64,000 bases of DNA from Actinospica robiniae DSM 44927. Lineage in GTDB: Bacteria; Actinomycetota; Actinomycetes; Streptomycetales; Catenulisporaceae. The notes below the pieces were generated by a model that was not told the origin of the DNA, made no database searches, and saw nothing but the letters and a program-made list of their open reading frames with translations. Both the position numbers and the translations under genes were made by a program. The DNA is taken from the NCBI RefSeq assembly GCF_000504285.1, contig NZ_KI632511.1, positions 3,097,372-3,161,371 on the forward strand, given 5' to 3'. Positions 1 to 9,800 of the stretch are shown here, in pieces; position 1 is the stretch's first letter; each line of letters opens with the position of its first letter.

Positions 1-1811
1 TCCAGCAGCCGTTCCGTCGCTGCCTGGTTCTCGACCGGGTCGCCCTCGGCCGCGCGGGTGCGGGCGTAGGCGCGCAGGAGGTCGTGGAAGCGGTAGCGGC
101 CTTCCGTGTGCTGAATCAGCAGGCTGTGATCGTAGAGCGACTCGAGCCGGCGTTCGGCTTCGGCGACGTCGATGTCCTCGAGTGCCGCGGCGGCGAGCGC
201 GTCGAAGTCGGGGCCGGGGATCAGGCCGAGGCGGGCGAAAAGACGTTGCTGCGCTTCGGGCAGGACGTCGAGGGAGGAGGCGAAGACGCGGGTGATGTCC
301 CGGTCGTCGTCCTTGAGCAGCGCCAGCGGGTCGCGCCCGGTCTGGAGTGTGGCCAGCAGCGCTTTCAGCGAGAGTTTCGGACGATGGCGCAGGCGCGCCC
401 CGAGCATGCGGATGGCGAGCGGGAGCCTTCCGCACAGCTCGACGAGCTCGGCGGCTGCCGGGTCGTGCACCTCCATCCGGCCCGGGCCGGCCGCGGCGGC
501 GAGCAGGGCGACGGCCTCGGCCGGCGGCAGGGAGTCGAGGCTGAGGAATTCCGCGTCGTCGAGGCCGGTCAGCAGGTTGCGGCTGGTGACCAGGACCAGG
601 CAGCCGGGCTCGGCTGGAATCAGTGGTTTGATCTGGGCCGGGCCGCGGGCGTTGTCCAGCACGATCAGGGTCCTGGTACCGGTGAGCTTGGTCCGGTAGA
701 GCGCGGCGCGCTCGTGCGGATCCTGCGGGATCGCCCGCGGTTCCACGCCGAGGGAGCGCAGCAGATAGTCGAGCGCGTCCGGTGGGGCGATCGGGTCGAG
801 GTCGGCGGAGTGGCCGTGCAGATCGATGAACAGCTGGCCGTCGGGATAGTGGGCGACCAGGCGGTGGGCGGCGCGGATCGCCAGTGCGGTCTTGCCGATC
901 CCGCCCATGCCGTTGATGGCGGAGATGACGACGGTGGGGGCCGCGTCCGTTTCGGCTTCTCCACGCGCGGCAGCGATCAGCGTGTCGAGCTCGGCCTCGC
1001 GGCCGGTGAAGGCGCGAGTGTCGGCGGGCAGTTGGCGGGCGCGGGCCGGCGGAAGGACCGCGGTCGGCGGCGTGAGAGTCGCGTCGGAGCGCAGGATCCG
1101 GTCGTGCAGCGAACGGATGGTGTTGCCCGGCTCCACGCCGAATGCGTCGGCGACGGCACGACGCAGGTCGCGATAGACGTCGAGGGCTTCGAGCTGGCGG
1201 CCCGAGCGGTACAGCGCGAGCATCAGCTGAGCGTGGAAAGCCTCGCGCCACGGATGCGCAGCTATCAGGGTACGTAGTTCGCCGATGACCTGGTCGTGCC
1301 GGGACAGCTGCAGATCGGCCTCGATCCGACCCTGCAGAGCCAGGAGCCTCTCCTCAGCGAACTGCTCGACCGCCGCGAACGTCTGCAGCGCCGGGACGTC
1401 GGCGAAGGGCTCGCCGCGCCAGAGTGCGAGGGCGGCGGTGTACTCCTGGGCCGAGGTGGCCCAATCGCCCTGACCGGCGGCCTTCGCAGCGGTATCGCAG
1501 AGCTCAGAGAATTCGGCGGTGTCGAGCTCGCCCGGACCGACGTCGACGACGTAGCCCGGTGGCACTGCCCTGATCCGGCCGCCATGGGATCCGAGCGCCT
1601 GACGCAGCCGCGTCACCTGGTTGTGCAGCGGGGACCCGGTCGCCGGCCGGGGCTGGTCGCCCCACAGTAAATCAGCCAGCTGATCAGCTGAGACGACTTC
1701 GTTGGCCCGCAACAGCAACGCCGCGAGGAGCGTTCGCCGCAGCGTCCCGTTGATCTCCAGCGGTCCGTCTACACCGGTGACCCGTACCGGACCGAGCAAC
1801 GCGAAGCGCAT
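1..1811 (-). CDS. SARP/AfsR-family transcriptional regulator, C-terminus beyond window
   Basis: Open frame of about 603 codons running off the left edge. The N-terminus (MRFALLGPVRV) is the typical start of a SARP winged-helix DNA-binding domain (about residues 1-95), followed by a bacterial transcriptional activator domain (about 100-250) and an NB-ARC ATPase whose P-loop GMGGIGKTALA lies near residue 300. A GAAGGG ribosome-binding site sits 6 nt before the ATG. AfsR-type proteins of this layout usually carry TPR repeats at the C-terminus, which would lie outside the window. Family knowledge suggests a pathway-specific or global activator of secondary metabolism; no biosynthetic cluster is visible here, so the target is unknown. 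Confidence 0.9.
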   Translation of the reverse strand, partial: MRFALLGPVRVTGVDGPLEINGTLRRTLLAALLLRANEVVSADQLADLLWGDQPRPATGSPLHNQVTRLRQALGSHGGRIRAVPPGYVVDVGPGELDTAEFSELCDTAAKAAGQGDWATSAQEYTAALALWRGEPFADVPALQTFAAVEQFAEERLLALQGRIEADLQLSRHDQVIGELRTLIAAHPWREAFHAQLMLALYRSGRQLEALDVYRDLRRAVADAFGVEPGNTIRSLHDRILRSDATLTPPTAVLPPARARQLPADTRAFTGREAELDTLIAAARGEAETDAAPTVVISAINGMGGIGKTALAIRAAHRLVAHYPDGQLFIDLHGHSADLDPIAPPDALDYLLRSLGVEPRAIPQDPHERAALYRTKLTGTRTLIVLDNARGPAQIKPLIPAEPGCLVLVTSRNLLTGLDDAEFLSLDSLPPAEAVALLAAAAGPGRMEVHDPAAAELVELCGRLPLAIRMLGARLRHRPKLSLKALLATLQTGRDPLALLKDDDRDITRVFASSLDVLPEAQQRLFARLGLIPGPDFDALAAAALEDIDVAEAERRLESLYDHSLLIQHTEGRYRFHDLLRAYARTRAAEGDPVENQAATERLL

Positions 1812-1844
1812 CGACGACCCTTCACCCACCGTGCACGAATGCTG

Positions 1845-2612
1845 TCACCGGGAGATGCTAGACGCGTAAGCGGTCTTGAGCACATCGACTTCACATCCTG
1901 GATCGAAGGGGTCGAAGCCGTGCTGGAGCAGCCAGCGGATCGCGAGGAGGCTGCGCAGCGACCACCACCCGCGCACCACGTCGGTCTCGACGTCGGCGCC
2001 GTAGCCGGCGAGGACGTCGCCGAGGTGCTCCTGATGCCCGTGGGTCAGGATGGCGAGATCGAAGAGCGCATCGCCCTGGGCCGCCTCGGACCAGTCGATC
2101 ACGCCGGTGACCTCGTCGTTCTCCATGAAGACGTGGGCCACTTGCAGGTCGCCGTGGATGAAGACGGGTGTCCACGGCCGAAGCGCGACCTCGCCGACAC
2201 TGCGGGCGTGCGCGACCAACTCGGCGGGCAGGACATCGTTCGAGACGAGCCAGTCGCATTCGTGTTCGAGGTCTGCCGCGACCTTCTCGACCGTCGGGCC
2301 GGGCCAGGGCGGCAGTGGCGCGTCGTGCAGCTTTCGCAGTGCGGCACCGGCCGCGGCCCAAGCCGTCGGCGACGCGGTCGACGGCTCACCGAGGCGGGCG
2401 AGTGGAGTGCCCCGGACCGCGGCGATGGCGAGCACGGGCGGCTTGCGCCACAGGACTTCGGGTGTCGGGAGCGGTGCCAAGGCCATCGCCTCGACCTCGA
2501 CGTCGGTGCGCGTCTGATCGGCGTCGATCTTCAGGAACACGTCGCCGACGCGCAGCGTGGCACAGTCCTGATGGGCTACGACGACCTTGACTTCCTTCTT
2601 GTCTGCACTCAT
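1845..2612 (-). CDS. Aminoglycoside phosphotransferase (APH)-family protein
   Basis: 255 residues with the C-lobe signatures of the APH/choline kinase fold: a Brenner-type motif HGDLQVAHVF near residue 150 and a metal-binding IDW motif followed by GDALFDLA near 170. The N-lobe is short for the family. The canonical Asn eight positions into the Brenner motif (HGDxxxxN) is replaced by His, so kinase activity is plausible but not assured. Members phosphorylate aminoglycosides, macrolides, choline or other small hydroxyl compounds; the substrate cannot be read from sequence. It lies 33 bp downstream of the SARP start on the same strand orientation and shares no obvious operon with it. Confidence 0.8.
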   Translation of the reverse strand: MSADKKEVKVVVAHQDCATLRVGDVFLKIDADQTRTDVEVEAMALAPLPTPEVLWRKPPVLAIAAVRGTPLARLGEPSTASPTAWAAAGAALRKLHDAPLPPWPGPTVEKVAADLEHECDWLVSNDVLPAELVAHARSVGEVALRPWTPVFIHGDLQVAHVFMENDEVTGVIDWSEAAQGDALFDLAILTHGHQEHLGDVLAGYGADVETDVVRGWWSLRSLLAIRWLLQHGFDPFDPGCEVDVLKTAYASSISR

Positions 2613-2649
2613 GTCGGAATTATCGCGAGACGCGCACCGCTCGTCGCGG

Positions 2650-3363
2650 CTATTTTCCCGTCAGCTCCCTGACGAGGCTGGCCGCCTGCTGCTGCGAGAC
2701 ACCGACGATCGAGAACGTCCCGGTGGTGATCGTGCCCATGACCTCCGGTGCGTTCAGCACTCTGCCATCGATGATGACGGCCACCTGTTGGTCGGTCTCA
2801 GCGCCGGTCAAGCGGGCAAAGGCGGCTTTGTCGTCGCTCAGCAAGGTCACCGGTACCTCCCACTGCTCGACGCCACCCTTCCCCGCCGCTCCCGTCCGGG
2901 TGCTCCCGTCGGGTCCTTCCACGATCTGCGGTGTCGCGTAGACGGCTTCGACCTCGGTGATCGACAGTTCCCGCGCCGCATCCACCCGATAGCACACCGG
3001 GCCCGACGAACCCAGAATGTCCATCGACGGGTAGCCGCCGCCGCCGCAGGCTCCTGCCGTCGAGGACACCACGGGCGCGATCAGGATCGGGGTGGCCAGC
3101 CGCACCAGGCCGGCCGTGGCCTGGGAGGCCGGTCGATCCGCACTTCCGGCCAAGGTGCTCACGCCCACTCCGACCGCGGCCACGACGAGCGCCATGGACG
3201 CCGTCACGCCGGTGCGCAGCGCTCGCTGGTGGCGCCGGGCCTGGTGCAGCGCGTCGTCGGCCAGGCCGGCCAGGCTCGCGGGGTCCACGCTGTCTCCACT
3301 GGCCCACAGCCGCTCGCGCAGCTGGTGTTCGGTGATCGTCTCCATCTCATCCATCTCCCTCAT
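2650..3363 (-). CDS. Membrane protein with SecDF-P1-head-like extracytoplasmic domain, partner of ECF sigma factor
   Basis: 237 residues. A cytoplasmic N-terminal stretch (1-60) is followed by one membrane segment (around 62-82) and an extracytoplasmic domain whose end (VAVIIDGRVLNAPEV, then ITTGTFSIVGVSQQQA) resembles the P1 head subdomain of SecD. It lacks the SecD transmembrane bundle, so it is not a translocase. The start codon overlaps the stop of the sigma-factor gene as ATGA (3360-3363), indicating translational coupling. By position it is a candidate membrane regulator of that sigma factor, but it has no zinc-binding anti-sigma motif; the role is inferred from context only. Further in-frame ATGs follow a few codons later. 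Confidence 0.75.
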   Translation of the reverse strand: MREMDEMETITEHQLRERLWASGDSVDPASLAGLADDALHQARRHQRALRTGVTASMALVVAAVGVGVSTLAGSADRPASQATAGLVRLATPILIAPVVSSTAGACGGGGYPSMDILGSSGPVCYRVDAARELSITEVEAVYATPQIVEGPDGSTRTGAAGKGGVEQWEVPVTLLSDDKAAFARLTGAETDQQVAVIIDGRVLNAPEVMGTITTGTFSIVGVSQQQAASLVRELTGK

Positions 3364-3878
3364 CCCTCGATCCGGATCTCGTCGCGCATGCTCACCCGCA
3401 GCGTGGTCAGGGCTTTGTGAGTCTGGCTGCGTACGGTCCCGGCGCTGATGCCGAGCAGGTCGGCGATCTCGGCGTCCGGGCGGTCCTCGAAGTAGCGCAG
3501 GACCACGATCGCGCGCTGGCGCTTGGGCAGCCGGCGCAGCGCCGCGACCAGATCCCGGCGCTGCGCCACGGCATCCGCGTGATCCAGGCCCGCCCCCGAC
3601 GGCGCGCGCTCCGGCGGCTCGGCGGTTGCCGTCTCCCGTCCCCAGCCGGGCCGCCGGAAGCGGTCGATGTGCGCGTGGTAGAGCGCACGGCGCACATACG
3701 CCTCCGGCGACTGCCGGTCGTGCAGCCTCGCCCACCGCCGGGCCGTGCCGGCCAGCGCCGTCTGCAACAGGTCGCGGCCCTGCTCCCAGTCCCCGGTGAG
3801 CAGATAAGCCGTGTGCAGCAGCGACTTCGAGCGCGATGCCACGAAGTCGCGGAACTCGCGTTCGTGCTCTGCGTCCAA
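3360..3878 (-). CDS. SigE-family ECF RNA polymerase sigma factor
   Basis: 172 residues with sigma region 2 (about 8-75, including LLTGDWEQGRDLLQTAL) and region 4 helix-turn-helix (about 110-160, including RDLVAALRRLPKRQRAIVVLRYFED and SAGTVRSQTHKAL). Size and motifs fit the actinobacterial SigE/TIGR02983 group. It directs core polymerase to a dedicated promoter set. It is coupled by an ATGA overlap to the downstream membrane protein. A second pair with the same organisation occurs at 60414-61843, so this genome has multiplied this module. Confidence 0.9.
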   Translation of the reverse strand: MDAEHEREFRDFVASRSKSLLHTAYLLTGDWEQGRDLLQTALAGTARRWARLHDRQSPEAYVRRALYHAHIDRFRRPGWGRETATAEPPERAPSGAGLDHADAVAQRRDLVAALRRLPKRQRAIVVLRYFEDRPDAEIADLLGISAGTVRSQTHKALTTLRVSMRDEIRIEG

Positions 3879-3940
3879 CGCTTCCTCCCTCGGTCGCCAT
3901 ACAACACGAGAGGAAGCCGCAGATTACTGCCTTGCTCCGC

Positions 3941-6529
3941 TCACGCCGTCGCGGTGAGGTCGTAGGCGCCGGCAGCCTGCGCGGTCAGGCGCCAGCCGCC
4001 GCCGGGTTGGGCGGCCAGGGCGAGACCGGTCAGGCCGTGGACGGCGACGGCGGGCCGGGCCGAGGCGGAGCCCGGGATCCACACGTCGAGCGTTCCCGAT
4101 CCGCTGCCGGCCAGCCGCAGGTCCACGCCGGTGGCGGAGGACGTCAGGGTATTTAGACGTCCTGGCGCGGAGCGGGGGTAGGCCTGGCTGAGCGCGACGG
4201 TCTCGGTGGCGGAGGCGGGCAGCTCGGTGCCGGCGGGGCAGGCGACCGGGTTCAGACCACCGGAGGACTGGTCGGATCGGCCGGTCTGCGGGTCGCCGCA
4301 GGCCTTCTTCCACACCCAGATGGCCGAGCCGAGCAGGTTCGCGTTCTGCGTGTCGAGGAAGGTGTCGAAGCGGCCGGAATCCTGGGCCTGGTCGCCGAAC
4401 CAGCCCCACTCGCCGGACCACAGCGGCACGTCGTAGGCCGCGGCGGTGCGCTCGGCGGTGGTGAAGCCCTGCTCGATGGTGGTGAGCGTGACGCCGAGGC
4501 CCTGGTCCATGGTGATCGACTGGCTGTAGAGGTGCGGCGAGAAGACCAGGTCCGGGTCGCTGGAGAAGCCGGCCGGCGGGGTGACGTCGAAGCCGAGGCC
4601 GGACCAGAGAATGGAGGGTTCGAAGAAGACGAGGTGGTGGAACCCGTCCGCGGCGCTGCCCTCGCCGGCCCGGATCTCGGTGATGATCTGCTGGTAGAGC
4701 CGGCCGAGCAGCAGGGCCGAGGTGACGCCCGGGGCGTTGCCGGGTCCGGGTTCGTTGAGCAGGTCGTAGCCGGCCACGGCGCTGTCCCCGGCGAACGCCC
4801 GGGCCAGCACGCCCCAGGTGTCGGCGAGCTGTGCGCCGATCCCGTCGGTGTCGTCGTAGAGATCGGTGAAGGACTGCTCGACGTTCGGCGACAGGTCCCG
4901 GCCCTGGAACCCGCAGGCCTTCGCGCCGTCGGTGAGGGTGGCCCAGGCGGGGGCGCCGTCGTTGCCGAACTCGGGGGTCGCGCCGATCCGGCAGGTCGTG
5001 CCGGACGCGGCGGTGACGTACTTCGAGTACGTGTCCTGATGCATGTCGAGCACGGTGTAGACGCCGTGCGCCGCGGCCTGGTCCACCGCCGTGCGCACGC
5101 TCGCGATGTAGGCCTGGTCGAACACGCCGCGGCTCGGCTCGAGCCGGGACCAGGAGAGGTTGAGGCGTTGCACGTCGAAGCCGTACACGCCGGCCATCTC
5201 GGCGTAGTCGGCGTCGGTGAGCGGGCGGACGGTGGGCTCGGACGGGTCCGGCTGACCGTAGTCGACCAACTGGTTGACATTGACGCCGCGCAGGAGGACT
5301 TGTCGGCCGGCACTGTCGGCGATGACCGGTGCTTCGCCGTCGGCCCGCAGCACGGTGAGCGCCAGCAGTCCCCCGCCGTCGGCGCTGGCGGCCGACGGGA
5401 GCGGGAACGCCGCCGGGGTGTCGACCAGAGCCGTGGGCAGCAGGCCGAGGCCGATCGCCGACGCCGCGGCGCACGCGGTGATCGAGAGCCGAGCCGGCCG
5501 GGAGACCTCGGCCCATCGACCGGCCAGCCGCTTGGCCGACGCGGATGGGACGACGGGTCGGGCGAGCGCCCAAGCGGTGGCGGCGACGCTGGCGCAGACC
5601 CCTGCGACGGCGCCGACAGCGACGTACATCAGGGCGCCGACGATCGGATACAGCCCGCCACCGAAGCCGTTGACGACGCCGTCCACGACGAAGGCCGCCA
5701 GGAATCCGAGAGCTGACGCGGCGGTCAGCGTCGCGCACTTCACCCACCAAGTCGCACCGCCGGTGCGATCGTCAGCGAGACCGCGCGCGACGGGCGCGCG
5801 CAGCCGGCGCAGAACGGCCCAACTGCCGGCCAGTCCGCCGAGCGGCAGGATCAGGGTGGACCAGCGTCCGCCGATCCAGCCGAAACTGCCGTCCGCGGCG
5901 GCCACGGCGGCCGGAGCCCCGACGAGCAGCCAGCCCGCGCTCCAGCCGACGCGCGGCGGCTTCAGCGTCACCTCGGTCTCAGAGCGGGCCGCGCCGGCCG
6001 CGCGAGCCGTGGCGATCGCGCGACGCGCCACGATCCGGTAGACGAGAGCGGCCGGCGCTGCGGCGAAAACGCCGAACAGCGCGTACTTCGCGCCGGTCAG
6101 CCCGCACTCGGCGAGCAGCGCGCGAGCCGTCTCAGCCTTCTGCAGATCATGGGTCCCGGCGATCGCCAGCAGCAGCAGGGTGTAGGCCACCTTCGCGCCG
6201 AAGGCCGTCAGGACCAGGCCGGACCAGGCGGCGCCGAGCACCCAGCGAGCGCGCACGCCCGAGCGGGCCGAACGCAGCGTCCGGTAGAGCGCGAACGTGC
6301 TGCCGATGATCAACAGCGGAAGATAGACCAACGTCGCCCAGGCCGGACTGCCGGCGGATCCGGGCACGACGCCGGCGTCCGGCCAGTTCTCCGGAGCGAA
6401 CAGGCCGGTGCCGTCGAGGTAGCCGAGCCCGAGCGTCAGCGCCGCGAGCCCCGCGGCCGAGGTGGCCGCCGCGGCCCCCGCCGCAGCCCTACCGACGGCA
6501 CATCCCACCTGGTCATCGCTCGTCTCCAT
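3941..6529 (-). CDS. GH5 endoglycoceramidase-like hydrolase with polytopic membrane N-terminus
   Basis: 862 residues from the ATG at 6529 (METSDDQV); longer starts add unlikely sequence. Residues about 20-400 contain roughly nine hydrophobic segments. Residues about 420-770 form a GH5 barrel with LRGVNVNQLVDYG, the LDMHQDTYSKY motif seen in endoglycoceramidases, the acid/base Glu in LLNEPGPG (about 592) and the nucleophile Glu in SGEWGWFG (about 706). A small C-terminal beta domain follows. The EGCase relatives cleave between oligosaccharide and ceramide or act on similar glycolipids or aryl glycosides; substrate here is inferred. Joining a membrane bundle of this size to a GH5 domain is unusual; the catalytic domain presumably faces outside. 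I see no RBS-grade motif immediately before the start. Confidence 0.85.
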   Translation of the reverse strand: METSDDQVGCAVGRAAAGAAAATSAAGLAALTLGLGYLDGTGLFAPENWPDAGVVPGSAGSPAWATLVYLPLLIIGSTFALYRTLRSARSGVRARWVLGAAWSGLVLTAFGAKVAYTLLLLAIAGTHDLQKAETARALLAECGLTGAKYALFGVFAAAPAALVYRIVARRAIATARAAGAARSETEVTLKPPRVGWSAGWLLVGAPAAVAAADGSFGWIGGRWSTLILPLGGLAGSWAVLRRLRAPVARGLADDRTGGATWWVKCATLTAASALGFLAAFVVDGVVNGFGGGLYPIVGALMYVAVGAVAGVCASVAATAWALARPVVPSASAKRLAGRWAEVSRPARLSITACAAASAIGLGLLPTALVDTPAAFPLPSAASADGGGLLALTVLRADGEAPVIADSAGRQVLLRGVNVNQLVDYGQPDPSEPTVRPLTDADYAEMAGVYGFDVQRLNLSWSRLEPSRGVFDQAYIASVRTAVDQAAAHGVYTVLDMHQDTYSKYVTAASGTTCRIGATPEFGNDGAPAWATLTDGAKACGFQGRDLSPNVEQSFTDLYDDTDGIGAQLADTWGVLARAFAGDSAVAGYDLLNEPGPGNAPGVTSALLLGRLYQQIITEIRAGEGSAADGFHHLVFFEPSILWSGLGFDVTPPAGFSSDPDLVFSPHLYSQSITMDQGLGVTLTTIEQGFTTAERTAAAYDVPLWSGEWGWFGDQAQDSGRFDTFLDTQNANLLGSAIWVWKKACGDPQTGRSDQSSGGLNPVACPAGTELPASATETVALSQAYPRSAPGRLNTLTSSATGVDLRLAGSGSGTLDVWIPGSASARPAVAVHGLTGLALAAQPGGGWRLTAQAAGAYDLTATA

Positions 6530-6866
6530 GGCCGGACAACATAGGGCGGACACCCCGCTCGGCGGAAGAGGAGGGGCGCGGTCGTTGCCGGAGCGTAATA
6601 TGAACGTGAACCTGCGTTCGCATTTCGCCGGCTCAGTCCACAGACCGAGACCCGGCATGTTTCGACGGCCGGTCCGGCGGCGCCGCTCACACCTCGTGCA
6701 GGGCAGGCGGTTCGGCGAACGACACCGCGAACTGCCCTGTAGAGCCAGTGCAGCGACGATGATACCGGGGTTTTGAACACCGCCGCGCGGGAGGGTTCTG
6801 ATGAACCGGTCCGCGCGGCGGCGTTCTCTCAGTTATTTGAGTACTGCGACAGTGCAGCCGGCTAGC
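6530..6866. other. Intergenic region between GH5 and GH3 genes
   Basis: 337 bp without a credible gene. It holds the GH5 promoter region and the terminator-like hairpin of the GH3 gene (6780-6821). Open frames crossing it are extensions of antisense frames of the flanking genes. Confidence 0.6.
6780..6821 (-). terminator. Hairpin downstream of the GH3 gene
   Basis: Perfect 11-bp arms CCGCCGCGCGG (6780-6790) and CCGCGCGGCGG (6811-6821) enclose an inner GGTTC/GAACC stem with a TGAT loop. It lies 46 bp past the GH3 stop codon in the direction of transcription. There is no strong U tract, as is common in high-GC actinomycetes. Confidence 0.65.
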
Positions 6867-9800
6867 TCACTGCACCACCGACCAGACGAAGGTGGCGGAG
6901 CCGGAGACTCCCTTCGTGTCGGTCGCAGTGACGGTGACGGTGTAGGTCCCGAGTGTGGAGCCGGTTCCGGAGACCGTGCCGTTGGCTGCGATCGAGAAGC
7001 CTGGCGGCAGCCCGGTCGCGGTGTAGGTGAGTGTCTGCGCGGTGTTGGAGTCCACGGCCTGCATGGTGAAGGAGGCCGAGGCGCCCTTCGGGCTGCTGTA
7101 GCCGAAGGGGTTGGCCACCCCGACCGTCTCCGCGCCCGGCACGCCGGAGTTGGCGGTGACGTTCGCGCTGACGGCGGTGTTGGCCGGGGAGACCCCGGCG
7201 CTCGATTGGCCCGCCGCGACCTGGCCGGTCAGGGTCTGGGCCAGGCTGGTCGAGCCGGTCAGCGGCAGGTTGTTCGACGCGTCCCCGACCTTGATCGAGT
7301 ACGTGCCCGCCTTCGCCTCCCACTGGTTGTCAGCGTTCGACCATGCGGCCAGAGCGTGGATGTTCACCGGGAAGCTCACCGTCGCGCTCTGGCCCGGGTT
7401 GAGCGAGACCCGCTGGAAGCCGCGCAGCTGCTCCGGCGGGTCGGCGCTGGCCGCCGGGTCCCCGACGTACAGCTGGGCCACGTCCGCACCGGCCACCGAG
7501 CCGGTGTTGGTGACGGTAGCCGTCACCGTCGCGTTGCCGGAGGCGTTGAGGGCCCCGACGCCGAGGTTGGAGAAGGAGAACTTGGTGTAGGACAGGCCGA
7601 ACCCGAACGGGAAGGCCGGGGTGATGTTCTGCGACTGGTACCAGCGGTAGCCGATGTTCACGCCCTCGCTGTAGCTCACGCCGGCCGAGGTGCCCGGCCA
7701 CTGCGCCGTCGTCTGCGCCGGAACCTGGCTCAGGCTGGACGGGAAGGTGACCGGCAGCTTGCCGGACGGGTCCGCGGTGCCGAAGATCAGCGCCGCCATC
7801 GCGGTGCCGACCTCCTGCCCCGGGTACCAGTTCGCGAACACGCCGGCGACCGAGCCCAGCCACGGCATGACGACCGGGCCGCCGCTGTTGAGCACCACGA
7901 TCGTGTTCTTGTTCACCGCGGCCACGTCCGCGATCATCGTCTCGTCCGTGCTGGACAGGTCGAGCGAGGTCAGGTCGCTCTCCTCGCCCTCCGGCAGGTT
8001 GACGTAGATGATCGCGTCGGTGGCGGCCTGCGCGGCGGCGACGGCCTGCGGGATGTCCGCGGTGCCGTTGTCGTTGCCGGCCGTGTAGGTCACCTTGACG
8101 TTCGCGCCGACCGCGTTCTGGATGCCGGTGATCGGCCAGATCGTGTTCGAGCTGGTGACCGTGCCGCTGCCGCCGCCGGCGAGCTCGACCCCGGCGCCGC
8201 CGTCGGTGCCGATGACCGCGATCGACTCGGTGCCGTTCGGGTTCAGCGGCAGGATCCCGTTGTTCTTGAGCAGGACCGTGCCCTCCTCGCTCAGCTGCAA
8301 CGCAGTCTGCTGATGCGCGGCGGAGGTCACGCTGGTCGAGAGCGAGCCGGTGGCCGGGTTGTCGAACATGCCGAAGGCGAACATCTGGGTCAGGATCCGT
8401 CCGACCGCCTCGTTCACCGTGTACTGGCTCAGCGTGCCGTTCGTGATCGCGGTGGCGAAGTCGGTCGGGATCGAGCCGGGGAACGGCATCCCGACGTCCA
8501 TGCCGCCGACTTCGGAGGCGACGTTGTTGTAGTCACCGCCCCAGTCCGAGGTGATGAAACCGCCGTAGTTCGCCTGCTCGTCCAGCCCGTCGATCTGCAT
8601 GTCGGCGTTCTGACACGAGGCGGCGTTGTTGACCACCGCGTAGGAGCACATCATCGAGGCGGGCGCGGACTGCTCGGCCGCGGCCTGGAAGGGCGCCAGG
8701 TAGAGCTCCTCGAGCGCCTGCTGGCTGACCGTCTCGTTGTTGTTCCCGTTCGGGTACTGCTCCTGGTCGTAGGCCGCGACGTGCTTGACCATGGCCATCA
8801 CGTCCTGGCTCTGCAGGCCGTCGACCTCCGCGGAGGTGATCTGGCCGGCCAGGTACGGGTCCTCGCCGTAGGTCTCGTAGGTCCGGCCCCAGCGCGGGTC
8901 GCGCACCAGGTTCGTCGTCGGGCCGAGCGCGATGTTCACGCCCTTGCCGGCGAACTCGGCGCCCATCGCCGTGCCCTCCTGCTGGATCAGCGCCGGGTCC
9001 CAGGTCGCGGCGGCGTTCTCGCCGTCCGGGAACGCGGTGACCCCGCCGGTGCCGTCGCCGACCCCGTTCGGGCCGTCCTGCAGGTTCGTCGCCTTGATGC
9101 ACAGGTTCGGGATCGCGGCGATCTGGCCGATGTAGCTCGAACCGCCGTCACCGGAGAGCAGCGTGAACTCCTCGGACTGGTTCATGGTGTTGAGTATCTG
9201 CTGCACTCGCTGGGAGACGGGGGCGGTGGAGTTGAGCCAGGAGCAGGTGCCGTTGCCGCCGTTGCCGTTGCCGCCGGACAGCGGCGCGGTCGTCGTCAAG
9301 CCGTAGACATCGAGTTCGAAGATCGAGTCACCCCACTGCGTCGCCCGCTTCGTGGCGTTGACGCGCAGGTAGCGCGCGGTCGCGGAGACGGTGAAGGTCT
9401 GGCTGCCGCCCGCGCCGGTGGTGGTGGAGTAGAGCGTGCTCCAGGTGGAGTTGTCGCTGGAGACCTGGATCGAGAACGCCGAGGCGTACGCGGCCTCCCA
9501 GGAGATGCCCACGCTGCAGATCTGCGTCGCGGTGCCAAGGTCGACCTCGAGCCACTGCGGGTCGCTGTACGCGCTCTCCCAGCGGCTGCCCGGGTTTCCG
9601 TCGGTGGCGGCGGAGGCCAGGTTGCCGGTGGCGGAGTAGGTCGAGGAGGCCGTGGTCGGCTGGCCCAGGGCGAGGTCCTGGAAGCCGCAGTACTCGGTCG
9701 GACCGGTGCCGCCGCCTCCACCGCCCCCGCCGCCGCCTCCGCCGCTCGTACCCTGAGCGAAGGAGAGGAAGTGCAGGTTCCAGCCGCCGGCGTCCTGGTC

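Noticed and set aside
84-1277. 397-codon plus-strand open frame
   Set aside because: Antisense to the SARP regulator, which has clear domains.
2650-3363. SecD translocase subunit
   Set aside because: Only a head-like fragment is similar; the protein has one TM helix and is coupled to a sigma gene.
6596-6625. TGCGTTCGCA dyad upstream of the GH5 gene as an operator
   Set aside because: Only 4-bp arms and no second copy; too weak to annotate.
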